In this document: positions 21,134 through 33,010 of the stretch, one piece after another
Numbering within the stretch: position 1 is the first letter of the stretch
Layout of the letters: the number at the start of each line of letters is the position of its first letter
Assembly (NCBI RefSeq): GCF_932294415.1
Contig: NC_065538.1
Coordinates: 80,737,834-80,801,833, forward strand
From: Quercus robur
Lineage: Eukaryota; Streptophyta; Magnoliopsida; Fagales; Fagaceae
Length of the DNA stretch: 64,000 nucleotides
Reading direction: 5' to 3'
Notes under the pieces: model-generated
The model's database searches: none
Told to the model about the DNA's origin: nothing
Seen by the model: only the letters and a program-made list of their open reading frames with translations
Position numbers and translations under genes: made by a program

Positions 21134-22247
21134 TAGGAATGGCAATAGGTCGAGTTCAAGGCAGGTTTTTTCATACCCGGCCCCGCCCCACGGGCCTGGA
21201 CCAGTTAGCCAAACCCGGCCCCGTTTAATAAACAGGTTTTTTATGCGAGGCCCAGACCTGCCCTGCCTGGCCCCACAGGCCCTGTGGCCCCGTTTAGCCC
21301 TACCATATTTGGGCCCAATCCACGGCCCAAATCGTGGCTCAACCAAAAAAAAATTTTGAATGAAGCCCAATTGCCCAAATTCATTTTTGCACCTAGATTC
21401 AAGCATTCAAGCCCATATAACCTTTTTTTTTTTTTGTCTCCTATCTCCGTTTAGGCACTGCATTTTCAACAAACACAAAACACAATATACACAATTTCTT
21501 CCACAATATATTACAGTTACACCACAAAGTCTCAGAATTTCAAGTCTTTAAACTACAATAACTGGAAGTAGCACAACCCCATCTGTTGAAATCCATAGTT
21601 TAAGTAGAAAACACCAAACAAAAAAATTGAAACAAACATCTCATATTCTCAGACTCAGATTGAATACGATGTTAAAAAAAATAAAAAATAAAAATTTGAA
21701 GAGAACTAGAGAAGTAGAGAACAGATCGGCGGTGAAAGCTTGGGACGACAGTGAGAGCTTGGGCCGGCGATGAGATTGAGAGTGAGTGAGAGCTTGGAAT
21801 GGTGGTGAGAGGCTGAGAGCTTAGGCGGCGGTGCTTAAGAGTGAGTGCGAGGGTGAGACCGTGTGAGGTGAGATTAAGAGAAAGAGAGAAAGATAGAAAA
21901 CAGCCTGATCGGAGCGGAGGTGCACGTGATGGCCGGTGGTGACAGAGATCAGAGGTTAGGGAGAGGAGAGTGATGTGAGGAAAGTAAGAGTAGCCGAGTG
22001 GGAGAGGAGAGTGATGTGAGGGTTGCGACTGAGTGAAATGGGATTAGGATTTTTTTTAACTTATATATATAAATATATAGATGGGTTATTTTGGTATTTT
22101 ACCCTTAAACGAGTCGGGTCCGGGTTCGGGTTGGGCATGGATAAAACCCTGATCCGACCCTATAATTTATTGGACCGGGTAAAATCCGGCCCATTAGGGT
22201 CGGGCTGGGCCGGGTATCTGCGGGTCGGATATAAATTGCCATCCCTA
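21134..22247. mobile_element. hAT-like non-autonomous element with TAGG(A/G)ATGGCAAT ends
   Basis: Ends TAGGAATGGCAAT and, reversed, TAGGGATGGCAAT are 13-bp terminal inverted repeats with one mismatch. Near both ends are GC-rich arms full of GGGCC and CCCGG. The interior has GAGAGTGAGTGAGAGC-type repeats. No transposase is visible and no clear 8-bp target duplication was seen, so the superfamily is a guess from the termini. Confidence 0.7.
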
Positions 22248-22501
22248 CCCCTAGCCAACTCTTCTGAGCTTGATTTCTAACTCTTTTTGCTATTCTTCAG
22301 CTAACCTCAGTCCAGCAAATCTCAACAACTTTCATAAATCAATCTATTACTAGTTGATTATAGCTTTTACAAACTAGAATGCAATCTACTATATGCTTTG
22401 CTTATATCCAAAAAGAAAAGGTTGAAAAGAAACAACTCATTCTAAAGTTTAAAAGACTATATGGATTTCCAACCAAGCATATGAGATCAATATATATTCT
22501 A

Positions 22502-22990
22502 GGCGTGAATGCACTTTTAGTCCCTACATTTTGGCTTTTTTCATTTTAGTCCCTACATTTTAATTTTACCACTTTTAGTCCCTAAATCAATTAATGTGTT
22601 TCATTTTGGTCCTTTCTGTTAGCCCACTAATAGAAATTACTTAGGTGAAAAACTGAGTGCATTGCTGGCACATTAAATGCTGACGTGGCCAATTAAAAAT
22701 AATAAAAAAATTTAATTAGCATTTAAAAAATGCCATGTCAGCTTCTAATAAAAAAAAATTATTAATCAATTTTAACAAAATTAAGAAAGAAAAAAAAATA
22801 ATAAAATACATCAATTTAGATCTAGTTTATTTCGAACAAGAACACACAATCACAGATTTAAACATCAACATAAGAACATAAAACACAAACCCATAACCAA
22901 ACACAAAAAACACAAACTCAAATTTAAACATTAACACAAGATCACAAACACAAAGAACACAATAACAAACATAAACCATTTACTCTCAAG
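22502..22990 (+). repeat. Left terminal inverted repeat of the Mutator-like element
   Basis: About 490 bp, reverse-complementary to 30756-30568 joined with 24360-24035. It includes GCTGACGTGGCCA and a long series of AACACAAAC-type words mirrored as GTTTGTGTT on the other arm. Confidence 0.82.
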
Positions 22991-23551
22991 AAATGGTTGG
23001 AGGGAGCCGATTGGGTTGGAGGTTGGGTAAAGAGAGAGAGATTGTAGATCTGGGTTTGCTTACCCAAATGAAAATCTCTAAAGATCTCTTTCTCAGACCA
23101 AAATCTCCCTCTCTCTTTCACCTTTTAGACCAAAATCAATGGTTGTGAAATGGTGGCTGGTTCGGTGGTCGGTGGGGGTGGATCGTTGGATGGGTTTGAC
23201 ATTGGTATGGGTTGCAACCAAACCAACCAAACAACAACAACGACACCACCACTACCACCTCTAAAACACCAAACCAAACCCCCAAACCCACCATTGTAAC
23301 ACCAAACTGAAATTCCAAATCCAAACCTAACCAAATCCCAACCCACAGAACAAATCACTGCCAAATACCCATCTCCTGCAACCACCAACAATAACCCACA
23401 ACCACTGAAATTTATACCCACCACCGAAACAACACTACACACCACCGAAACTTTGAAACCAACCTAAGAACCACAACCTATTAGACCCACAACTCATTCA
23501 AACCCAAGCCTCAAAACCAATTCAACCCACAGCGGAAAACTCCAGTGATCA

Positions 23552-23660
23552 AAAGCCACGACCCATGGCAAGCGAATCTTGGTGAGCGAAAGCCACGACC
23601 CTTGGCAAGCGAATCCTAGTGAGCGAAAGCCACGACCCACGGCAACAAACCCAGGTGAGC
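23552..23660 (+). repeat. Tandem repeat of about 36 bp, three copies
   Basis: AAAGCCACGACCC, then GGCAAGCGAATC and GTGAGCG, recurs three times. The last copy is incomplete. It lies inside the Mutator-like element. Confidence 0.75.
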
Positions 23661-24034
23661 AAAATGTCACCTTCAAACTCTACCATCACCATTGTCACCT
23701 TCAAGATCTACCATCGCCGCTATCGCCTTCAAGCTCTGTCATCTTTGCCATCATCTTCAAAATTTTCCATTGCCTTTAAGCTTCGCCACCGAGTGAGATA
23801 GTCGAGACGGGAGAGAGAGGTGAGATGACCATCTTCGGTCTGGGGAAAGAGCAACAGGGTGAAGAGTGAAGAGAAAAAAAAAGGTAGACTCACGTTGGTG
23901 ACGTTGGATGGGTTTCATTGATTATTTTAATTTTCTGGGCAACCTTCATGTTCTTTCCGAAGAACGTGAAGAAAATGTTACTTTTTTCTTCCAAAATTAA
24001 TGAAAAGAAAAAAAAAAGAATAAATTTTAATTAC

Positions 24035-24360
24035 TCTTTTTAATTGGTTTATGTTTGTTATTGTGTTCTTTGTGTTTGTGATCTTGTGTTAATGTTTAAA
24101 TTTGAGTTTGTGTTTTTTGTGTTTGGTTCTGAGTTCGTGCTTTATGTTCTTGTGTTGATGTTTAAATTTGTGATTGTGGTCTTGTGTGTTCTTGTTCAAA
24201 ATGAACTAGATCTGAATTGATATATTTTATTGTTTTTAATTTTGTTTTTTCTTTTTTAATTTCGTTAAAATTGATTAATAATAATTTTTTTTTATTTAGA
24301 AGCTGACATGGCATTTTTTAAATGCTAATTAAAAATTTTTATTATTTTTTAATTGGCCAC
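24035..24360 (-). repeat. Right terminal inverted repeat of the Mutator-like element, inner part
   Basis: Mirror of about 22690-22990, ending GGCCAC at the LTR insertion point. The terminal part continues at 30568-30756. Confidence 0.82.
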
Positions 24361-25448
24361 TGTAAGGTTGAATTTTATCAACCATCTTGTTGGCTTTATT
24401 TCGTGCCAAATTTGCTTGTATTTTAGCAATTAGTAACCCTGTATTTAGGTGGGAATTATGTAAGGGTAGTGAGTGAGAGAGTGTGAAGAAATGCTCAAGA
24501 TTGTGCAAGGATGTAGAGACTCGCGGGTGACTCACAATTGGCAAGCCGCCAAAGTTGGCACACGTGTGGAGCATGCAGGGGAGCTAAAGAGTTATGCCAG
24601 TTGTTGCATTTCAGGACAAAAATCCCAGGCTAGCCAGGCCGTTAGCTCGCGGCTTGAACTCGTGACTTAGCCCAGTTGCGAGGTCAAGTCGCCAGACCAC
24701 CCTGTTTGGGAAAAACTGACTTTTCACATTCCTTCTCACCCTACTATATATAAACCCTTATACCCACGATATTCAGAAAGCTTCCAAAGAGAATTTTGAG
24801 AGAGAAACTCTAGAGAAAAACAAGATTGATTCATCCACAATCTTCACATAGAGACTCTTTAAATTCCTCTACTCTATTCCTCTCCATTGTCAAATCCTTA
24901 AGAGGTACATTACCAAAACCTTTTCTCATCATATTTATATCTGTAAGAAGGTCATTTGGTGTTTGGGAAGTAGTTAAGAAGGGACCAATTTCATATTGGT
25001 TGATACTATGGTCAAGTAGCGGAATCCGGTAAGCTAAAGAAGAAATAGTTTCGGCGTAACCTCGTTGGAGTAGAAGCTTGGAAGGCTTAGGTACATTGGG
25101 TAGATTAGGCTTGGAGGGTCTTCTATTGTTCATGTATCCCAACTACATTCTTTATTGGATTGTTTATCGCTTGGAGGGCGGCAGTGAGGTTTTACGCTGA
25201 GGGCTTCGGTTTCCTCTTCGATAACACATCGAGTGTTGTCCTTGTGTTTGCATCTCTCTTCCCTTAATATTTTCCATTTAATTTCTGCTGTGGATGTGAT
25301 TTTATTTGGTTTAGATTGTTTTATCAATTCTATTTTAAGCTTATATTCATATTCCGCACATTAATTGTTTGACATTAAGTTTGAATTGGTAATTTATAAA
25401 TTGGGGGTCTAAACGTTCATAGTGTTTTATACACTAATTGAACTTTCA
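24361..25448 (+). repeat. 5' LTR (1088 bp)
   Basis: TG...CA ends, followed by the primer site two bases on. It includes runs of CTCGCG and GCGACT words and a TATA box at 24745. Confidence 0.9.
24745..24754 (+). promoter_or_regulatory. TATA box of the LTR
   Basis: TATATATAAA followed by CCCTTATA, kept in the other LTR near 28715 as a weaker ATATATAG form. This fits a start of transcription some 30 bp downstream. Confidence 0.5.
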
Positions 25449-25450
25449 AT

Positions 25451-25462
25451 TGGTATCAGAGC
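25451..25462 (+). promoter_or_regulatory. Primer-binding site (Met tRNA type)
   Basis: TGGTATCAGAGC, the classic plant copia primer site, two bases after the LTR end. Confidence 0.9.
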
Positions 25463-26994
25463 GGGTACACTTTTATTGGTTTCATTACCACATTGTGATC
25501 CTTGACCCCATATTAAGATGGACCGGTCTCAATGAATGCCATATTCATTCGTGTGATTGTACTTGATTAAATGTGTTTTCACATGCTTAATCTTTGTTGA
25601 TCAATCACAAAAAGATTTTTGAGTGTTTTAGTTGTTTTTGGAAAGTACTTTATTTTTGCAAAAATTGTCAAAATTTTCAAAAATTGTATTGCCCTGTTCT
25701 GGCGACTCAGTCGCGGGTAGAACCAGTCGCATGCCCCAGTCGCAAGTCCATCACAGAGATTTTTCGCGACTCACTGGAGACTCATTGGCAGGTAAATGCT
25801 TCAGTCGTGAAAAAGTCATAGAATATTTTTCAAAAATTTGGAATTTCATGCTTTTCGCGGCTTAGGTTGGCGACTTGTTTGCGAGTGGAAGGTCCAGTCA
25901 CAAGGGGTACACAGAGATTTTCGCGACTCAGTTCGCGACTCTCTCGCGAGTGGAACTTCCAATCGTGAAAACCACTTAGAAATTTTTTTCAAAAGTTTTC
26001 TTCCAAGTGTTCTGGTGGCTGGCCCTGGCGACTGGAACGCGACTTGTTTCAATCGCGAAAATCGCGTGTTTTGCACTTAATGGGTCAATTTTTAACCCTA
26101 TTCAGTTTTCCCTCGAACATTTTTGACCATTCATCTTCTTCCTTTCCTAAAAAAGTCTCAAACTCACCGTGTCACACTCAAACAAACTTCCATTTTGCTT
26201 CATTTCTTTCTCAAATCTTCAAGAAAAAGGTATGGGTTTTCTCTCTCTCACAACATATTTCATGTTTTGAGCTTTGTTTTCTTGGATTTGTGATTCGTTA
26301 CTGAGTTTTGTGATATCTGTGGTTTCAACTATGGGCTGGGTTCATGTTTGTTGAGTTTGGGTGTTTGGGCTTGGTTGATCTTGTTTCTAGGTTACTAAAT
26401 ATGGTTACTTTCATGTTTCTTTTCATTATTAAAGTTTATTATCTGATCTATGATGTTGGTAAATCTCATACCCATGTTTATTGGTCACATTGTCATATGA
26501 TATTGTTTTTGTGATATACTCTATTTGTGAGTATTTTTTTTTTGGGTTCAATATGGTTGATTTCAGTTTGTTGGGTTATTATGTCTTGATTTTTAGTTGC
26601 TATAGTTCATTGTTATCATGAATGCTGCTTTTGCCTTGAGGTTACTGTCTGCTCTGTGTTGGTTTGATCATATCATAATCATTTAGATTTGTCTCATAGA
26701 CATTTTTTTTGTGATAAATGTGGTATTCACTGCTACAATACAGCTGAGTATTGGCTGTTGATATTTGTCCTTGGGAATGTGACCTAGAGTTTGGCTGTTG
26801 TTTTTTTTTTTGGTTGCTGTGTTGATAAGTTATTCTATACCTCTCTGCTTTGAGCTTTCTCATTTAACACCTGTCTTTAAACTGTGTCTAGATGGAGTGT
26901 TTTGGTGCAATTTTTTTTTACAATAACATGTTACTAATGTTCTGAGTGTCCATCTATTGTGCTCTGTATTGTGGCCTTTTCTGCTTGTTTACAG
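25463..26994 (+). other. Long untranslated leader of the LARD-like element
   Basis: No gene. At 25690-26060 the words GCGACT, AGTCGC and TCGCGAC recur many times on both strands in a patchy, near-palindromic way, echoing similar words in the LTR. From 26060 it is T-rich with GTTTGGG-like words, ending in an acceptor-like CAG before the ATG at 26995. Confidence 0.55.
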
Positions 26995-27373
26995 ATGGCC
27001 CCCTCTCCTACAAAGAAAAAGACTCCTGCTAAGAAAGCTGACAAAAGGTTGAAAATGGACCATAACCTATTTAAGTCTGTTCAACACTTTGAGAGATATA
27101 GAGATTCTTTCTTGAGGGGAACCATAATTCAGGAGAGGTTTGTTGACTTAGGGGATTTGAAGGACACCTTCATTCTAGGTTGTTTTGAGGGCAGAGGATG
27201 GAAAAAATTGTTGAGTGACCTACCTCCTGTTTGTGAGCCTTTAATCAGAGAATTCTATGCACATGCTGTGATAAGGGAGGATGAGTTGAGCTGTTAGGTT
27301 AGACGAAAGGAATTCACCATAGATGCCCATGACATTGATGAGGTGCTCGGGCTTGAAGGATTAGAGGATTGAT
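26995..27373 (+). pseudogene. Fragment of a putative plant transposon protein (gag-like region of the LARD)
   Basis: Starts MAPSPTKKKTPAKKADKR, strongly basic. FERYRDSFLRGTIIQERFVD, GWKKLLSDLPPVCEPLIREF and, after a stop, VLGLEGLED follow this order in the plant family annotated as putative plant transposon protein (Transposase_32-like). A TAG at 27295 interrupts the frame after DELSC, and the similarity resumes at once with VRRKEFTIDAHDID. The fragment ends at TGA about 27373. Too short and broken to act. The function of the family is not established. Confidence 0.55.
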
Positions 27374-28304
27374 GGACTCAGAGAGGTCCAAAATGAGCAT
27401 ACTGACAGGATGGCAACCTTACAGGATCAGTTCAACATACTTTCAGCCAAGTTTGACAGCTTCAGCACCCAGCAGTGACCCTTTGGCCATTCCGGTCAAA
27501 AAGGAGGAGAACTTTTGAGGGACAGCTCTTGAGGGGGAGTGTCATTTTAAGGGGAGCTTGTCACAAACTGTGTTTTTCAGTTTATGCTTTAGTTTTACTT
27601 TATGTATATTATAGTTTATGAGTTTGATATGTCAAAACACTTAGGTTATTGTTGTGGTTTAAAACTCATGGATCTGTTTTAAAACACTCATGTTACTTTG
27701 GTTTGTTAATATTTAAAGTTGTTATTCAGTTTGTTTATGTTTGTACCCATGTTGCTTTTGTAAGCTTTTAGGGTTTGTTTCCTTGTGTTTTGTAGGCTTT
27801 TATGGTTTGTACCATGCTATGCAGCATTTATATTTTGTTGTCTAATACTTCTAGCTAAATGTTATGCATTTTCTTTAAGTATTCTCACTCTTGTGCCCTT
27901 GCAGGATTTTGTTCCTAGATTTATATACTTTATGTATTGTGCATTGGTTGAGTGTTGGGCATGCAAGTGATTTGCATTGAGCTTATTGGCTTGTATTTTC
28001 GGATGTTCATTCCAAGTGTGAATGAGCATTGTGGTCACTATTTTATAGTGATTGCCTGTTTGGTCAAGCCATGGTTTATTTCTCATTCCATTTTGCTTGA
28101 TCGCATTGTGCTTGTCTCATATGCAATTACAAGTTTTTCTACATACAATGATGATACTATGTTGTTATGTTTCAGGAGATTCTTGTTCATATGATTCAAG
28201 AGCTTATCAGATTCTAGAATTAGGTGTAAGTGAGTTTTGTTCAACTGTTCCCAACTCACATGTTAAGTTTAGAGTTTGTTTTAGCGTTTTGTCATGGAAT
28301 AGCC
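27374..28304 (+). other. Non-coding 3' interior of the LARD-like element
   Basis: Holds a short tail that may still be part of the fragment above (FDSFSTQQ near 27440-27480), then T-rich sequence without a gene. Confidence 0.5.
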
Positions 28305-28315
28305 AAAGGGGGAGA
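28305..28315 (+). promoter_or_regulatory. Polypurine tract
   Basis: AAAGGGGGAGA immediately before the 3' LTR. Confidence 0.8.
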
Positions 28316-28316
28316 T

Positions 28317-30163
28317 TGTAAGGTTGAATTTTATCAACCATCTTGTTGGCTTTATTTCATGCCAAATTTGCTTGTATTTTAGCAATTAGTAACCCTGTAT
28401 TTAGGTGGGAATTATGTAAGGGTAGTGAGTGAGAGAGTGTAAAGAAATGCTTAAGATTGTGTAAGGATGCAGAGACTCGCGGCTGGACTCGCGGGTGACT
28501 CGCGACTGGCAAGCCGCCAAAGTTGGCACACATGTGGAGCATGTAGGGGAGCTGAAGAGTCGTGCTAGCTGTTGCACTACAGGACAAAAGTCCTCGGCTA
28601 GCCAAGCCGTTAGCTCGCAGCTTGAACTCGCGACTCAGCCTAGTCGCGAGGTCAAGTCGCCAAACCACCCTGTTTGGGAAAAATTGACTTTTCACATTCC
28701 TTCTCACCCTACCATATATAGACCCTTATTCCCATGATATTCAGAGAACTTCCAGAGAGAATTTTGAGAGAGAAACTCTAGAGAAAAACAAGATTGATTC
28801 ATCCACATCTTCACATAAAGACTCTTCAAATTCCTCTACTCTATTCCTCTCCATTGTCAAATCCTTGAGAGGTATATTACCAAAACCTTTTCTCACCAGA
28901 CCCATATCTGTGAGAAGGCCATTTAGTGTTTGGGAAGTAGTTAAGAAGGGACCAATTTCATATTGGTTGATGCTATGGTCAAGTAGCGGAATCCGATAAG
29001 CTAAAAAAGAAATAGGTTCGGCGTAACCTCGTTGGAGTAGTAGCTTGGAGGGCTTAGGTACATTGGGTAGATTAGGCTTGGAGGGTCTTCTGCTGTTCAT
29101 GTATCCCAACTACATTCTTTAGTGGATTGTTTACCTCTTGGAGGGCAGCGGAGAGGTTTTACACCGAGGGCTTCAGTTTCCTCTTCGATAACACATCGAG
29201 TGTTGTCCTTGTGTTTGCATCTCTCTTCCCTTAATCTTTTCCATTTAATTTCTACTGTGGATGTGATTTTATTTGGTTTAGATTGTTTATCAATTCTGTT
29301 TTAAGCTTATGTTCATATTTCGGACATTAATTGTTTGACATTAAGAGCAATTACATCAGCTTGGGCATAATTGTGCAAAATGGAAAAAGTGGCTAATTTT
29401 ACACAATTTGAGCAAAAATACATCTACACCAGCTTATGCATAATTGTGCATTTATGCACAATTGCTACAGTAACTATGCATATATGCACAGTTACTGTAG
29501 CATGTGTATTTATTATTTTATTAATTTCTGTTCGCACCTTTTTTTCTCTCTCTTCTCCATGCATAACGAACTCAGTTACTTTCCTCTCCTCATCTTCTTC
29601 TTCCTCAAATGCACACAAACACACCCACACCCACACACAATAACATCCACACAGACAAATCAACACACAAACACACCCACACACAAACAAACCCACACAG
29701 ACAAACCAATAGAGAGATAGATCGGTTTACCAAAAAAAAAAAAAAAAAGAAGAGAGATAGATCGGTGCTTGACTGGAACGATCGGTGCTTGTGGGTAAGA
29801 GCGGCGATATTGGAGAGGTTTGTTGAAAAGTGTGAGGCTTAACAGAGCGGTAGAAAAAGCCATTGATGGCGAGCGATCTGGGTCGATGGGTTGAGAAAAA
29901 GACTCGGGAGGTTGGATCGTTAAGAGGGTTGTGGAGCTTGGTTCGTGGATCGGTCGGTGAAGAGTGGATCGGTCGGTGAAGAAGTCCGGTTGGCGTGGTT
30001 CGTGGATCGACCGGTTGGGTTGGTAGTTTTTGAGAAAGAATGAAAGGTTCGTGGATCGGCCGGTTGGGTTGGTAGTTTTTGAGTGGTGAAGAAGTCCGGC
30101 TGGCATGGTTCATAGATCGACCGGTTGGGTTGGTTGTTTTTGAGAAAGAATGAGAGAAGGTAG

Positions 30164-30212
<49 letters not shown>

Positions 30213-30567
30213 GATTTGTTTAGATGGGTATTGAGAGAGGTAGAGAGATGGGTATTGAGAGAGAAACAAATCAGAAAAAAAATGGGCACAGAGAGAGAGA
30301 GAGAGTGCATATTGTATGTAGGCAGTTGAGAAAAATAATAAAAAAATTGGGAAAGAAGAATATTTTTATTGAAATATTGTATAAAATAGATAAACTGATG
30401 TGAATGTTTTGTAAAAATGATAGTGTAAAATAGAAAAAGTAGGTTTTAAGTGTAAAATAGACAGAATCTTATGCACAAGCTGATGTAATTGCTCTAAGCT
30501 TGAATTAGTAATTTATAAATTGGGGATCTAAACGTTCATAGTGTTTTATACACTAATTGAACTTTCA
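28317..30567 (+). repeat. 3' LTR, interrupted by a MITE
   Basis: Matches 24361-25448 on both sides of a 1150-bp insertion (29345-30494). Followed by target copy GCCAC. Confidence 0.9.
29345..30494. mobile_element. MITE with GAGCAATTACATCAGCTTG ends and TAA target duplication
   Basis: GAGCAATTACATCAGCTTG at the left end is mirrored exactly at the right end. TAA flanks both sides (29342-29344, 30495-30497). The 5' LTR of the host element supplies the empty site. A 3-bp TAA/TTA duplication suggests PIF/Harbinger. The interior has CA-rich microsatellites (29600-29705), a tandem repeat with GGATCGGCCGGTTGGGTTGG (29940-30150) and a GA run (30163-30211). No transposase. Confidence 0.88.
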
Positions 30568-30756
30568 GCCACGTCAGCATTTAATGTGCCAGCAATGCAC
30601 TCTGTTTGCCACATAAGCAATTTCTATTAGTGGGCTAACAGAAATGACCAAAATGAAATGCGTTAATTGATTTAGGGACTAAGAGTGGTAAAATTAAAAT
30701 GTAAGGACTAAAATGGAAAAAAGCCAAAATATAGGGACTAAAAGTGCATTTATGCG
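30568..30756 (-). repeat. Right terminal inverted repeat of the Mutator-like element, outer part
   Basis: Begins with the target copy GCCAC and continues CAGCATTTAATGTGCCAGCA, the mirror of 22660-22690. Ends at the 9-bp duplication. Confidence 0.85.
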
Positions 30757-30765
30757 TATATTCTA

Positions 30766-31600
30766 TCTGGCAGGTAAGCCTTAAGTACAAGGTAAACTGT
30801 ATGGCACAAGGAAGCACGACCAAAACCCATGGATTTATTGTCTTTTTATTGACCCTTCAATAGTGTAACGTAATATTCACATCATTTATTGTACCATATC
30901 CCCAATCTGAGAAATTATACCGTCCTCTAGTGGACCATATCACTTGTCTACCATTCCACTAAAAGACTCCCACTTGTTTAAAATTGTTGAGTCAGTAATC
31001 AGTTTCTGTTTAAAAAAAATAATAAAATAACTCAGCAATTTTAAATAGGTGAGAGCCTTTTAGTGGAATATGAAGAAAGCAGATATGGAAAACTTCAATA
31101 AATGATTGATTTTTGGGCCTAAAGTGAGTAGAAAGACCAGGTCAAACTGGGTAATTATTGGGTACTTTCGTGTATTTCCTCCTCTCACATAACTATGGGT
31201 CCCACTAATTAAATTTATGATTAGACCCACAATTTATGTGAGATGGAAGAATACGTATTTATGGTACTCTCTTAGTATTCAATAATTTTCCGGTCAAACT
31301 TATTATTGAGACATTGTTAAAGAATGGTCAGAAATATCAATTAAAGAATGGTGTGATTAGGTAGCTAAAGAATACCTTAGGACCCATGGTGACTTTGACA
31401 GCATCAGCGAGCTCCTCCACACCCTTTAGCATAAGACACAGCACAGGCCGAAAACCCGAATTTTATATTTTTGGCTGTATAGTTTCTTCTCTAACCCAAC
31501 TCAGTCTACTACTAATCTAAATCACACACACACAAACACTTACTAAAAACAAATAAATATATAAATCACACACACACATAAATAAAACACAACACACAGT
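30766..31600. other. Intergenic DNA, nothing recognised
   Basis: AT-rich, with no open frame of interest, no repeat boundary and no RNA gene that I can support. Confidence 0.5.
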
Positions 31601-31610
31601 GAGGGGGATC

Positions 31611-32740
31611 AATACAACAATTCATTAACACAAACGGTTTAAGGAAATACAATTGCTAATTCTCTCACCTGGTGTTGGATGCTGCTCCTTATCCTCTATG
31701 TCTTGGAGCCAAGCAAGCACTCAGTTAATAGCATTTTAGCCTCGACTCGACTTCCACGTCTTATTTATGTATCCTCTCTCATAGTCTGATCCCACGACCA
31801 TGTAGATGCCATACACCATGAGAGGGAAAAAACATATATCCCACTTTAAAAGTCACAACACAAACACCATTTTCCAAGCAAAAGTCCAAATGTGAAAAGC
31901 ATAATAAGTAGCTAAAAATTAGACATAGCTTTTGGAAGAGTATGTGCATTAATTAAATATGAATAGCAATTCAACGCCTATACAATTTTGTTTGGTATAT
32001 GGTGTTGGATGTTATCAAACACTAAAAATTTATTGATCACAAGTTTCCAAATTCTTAAGAACAATGCTAGGACTCACTGTTTTCATGACAGCCAACCGAC
32101 CATTCATTAACACATATAAACATAGAAGTTTCACAGTTTAAGGAAATACAATTGATAATTCTCTCATCTGGAGTTGGATGTTGTTTCTTAGAGCATTCAC
32201 ATCAGTGATTTTGTATAGAAGAAAAAAGGACCACATTTTAGCCAACTGAACCAAATTAGGCCATGCATAGTTGTGTAAAAATACATGATTTTGACAGTAA
32301 CCGTTTAAATTTACATTGACACTGTTTATTTTGCATTTAGTTTTTTATTTTTTTTCTTTATGTATCCCAAGAATGAAGGAAGAGAGTGGATAGTATTTGT
32401 TGTATGTGAAGAAAGATTAAAAAAAAATTTAAAAATCAAGAAAAAAAATGATATTTTAATAAAATGTAGTGTAAATTGTAAAATAAGTAATTTTATGTGG
32501 GATGTTTTGAAAGGTGAGTATGTAAATTTAAAAAAGTAAGTTCTTGTGCTAAAATAAACAAGAATTTATGCACGAGTTGATGCAAATTATCTTATCCTCT
32601 ATGTCTTGGAGCCAAGCAAGCACTCAACTAATGGCTTTTAACCTTAGCTCGACTTCCACATCCAATATATGTATCCTTAGTATCATAGTGCGTGGATCCC
32701 ACAACAATGAAGAGGCTAGACACAATAAGAGAGAGAATAC

Positions 32741-32797
<57 letters not shown>

Positions 32798-32990
32798 TTT
32801 AAAAGTTACAACTCAAATGTGAAAAGGTGACTCGTCTATGATCATACAGAGACGGCGGGTTCTGCCAAGTGCCAACACCTAACATAACTCGAACACCATA
32901 TACCAAACAAAAGTTCAAATGTGAAAAGCAAAATTAGTAGCTAAAAATTAGACATAGCTAGCTTTTGAAGAATATGTGCATTAAATATGA
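31611..32990. repeat. Tandemly duplicated intergenic segment (two main copies, partial third)
   Basis: Copy A (about 31611-31990) and copy B (about 32098-32820) share CTTGGAGCCAAGCAAGCACT and most flanking text. Part of copy A's end recurs at 32880-32995 (TAGCTAAAAATTAGACATAG). Copy B is lengthened by a MITE at 32191-32591 and a TA run at 32753-32793. A further relative lies at about 51890-52072. Confidence 0.75.
32191..32591. mobile_element. MITE related to the 29345 element, TTA target duplication with empty site nearby
   Basis: Starts GAGCATTCACATCAGTGATT, ends in the mirror of a similar word, and is flanked by TTA (32188-32190, 32592-32594). Copy A of the duplicated segment reads straight through at the corresponding site (CTCCTTATCCTC near 31687), which shows the pre-insertion state. 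Confidence 0.82.
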
Positions 32991-33010
32991 TTAACAATTC
33001 AACCCCATAC

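Larger units (their letters stand above)
24361..30567 (+). mobile_element. Large LTR element without pol (LARD-like), Met-tRNA primer type
   Basis: LTRs 24361-25448 and 28317-30567 begin TGTAAGGTTG and end AACTTTCA. The target duplication GCCAC is perfect (24356-24360, 30568-30572). Directly inside the left LTR is TGGTATCAGAGC, complementary to initiator methionine tRNA, as in many Ty1/copia elements. A polypurine tract AAAGGGGGAGA precedes the right LTR. The 2.9 kb interior has only one short plant-transposon-like coding fragment and no protease, integrase or RT, so it must have depended on another element. The 3' LTR is lengthened by a MITE. Confidence 0.9.
22502..30756. mobile_element. Mutator-like element with long inverted repeats, perfect 9-bp target duplication, split by an LTR element
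   Basis: The left terminus (from 22502) and right terminus (ending 30756) are inverted copies, with shared words such as TGCACTTTTAGTCCCTA. They are flanked by identical 9-mers TATATTCTA at 22493-22501 and 30757-30765, the size typical of Mutator-like elements. The left arm runs to about 22990. The right arm is 24035-24360 continued at 30568-30756, the gap being a 6.2 kb LTR element. Without it the element is about 2.0 kb and non-autonomous. The interior (22990-24035) is AC-rich, with a tandem repeat at 23552-23660, and has no transposase. Confidence 0.88.

Noticed and set aside
29424..30310. Cys/Val-rich and Pro/Ser-rich frames in the MITE
   Set aside because: They are produced by CA and GA microsatellites and the tandem core of the element.
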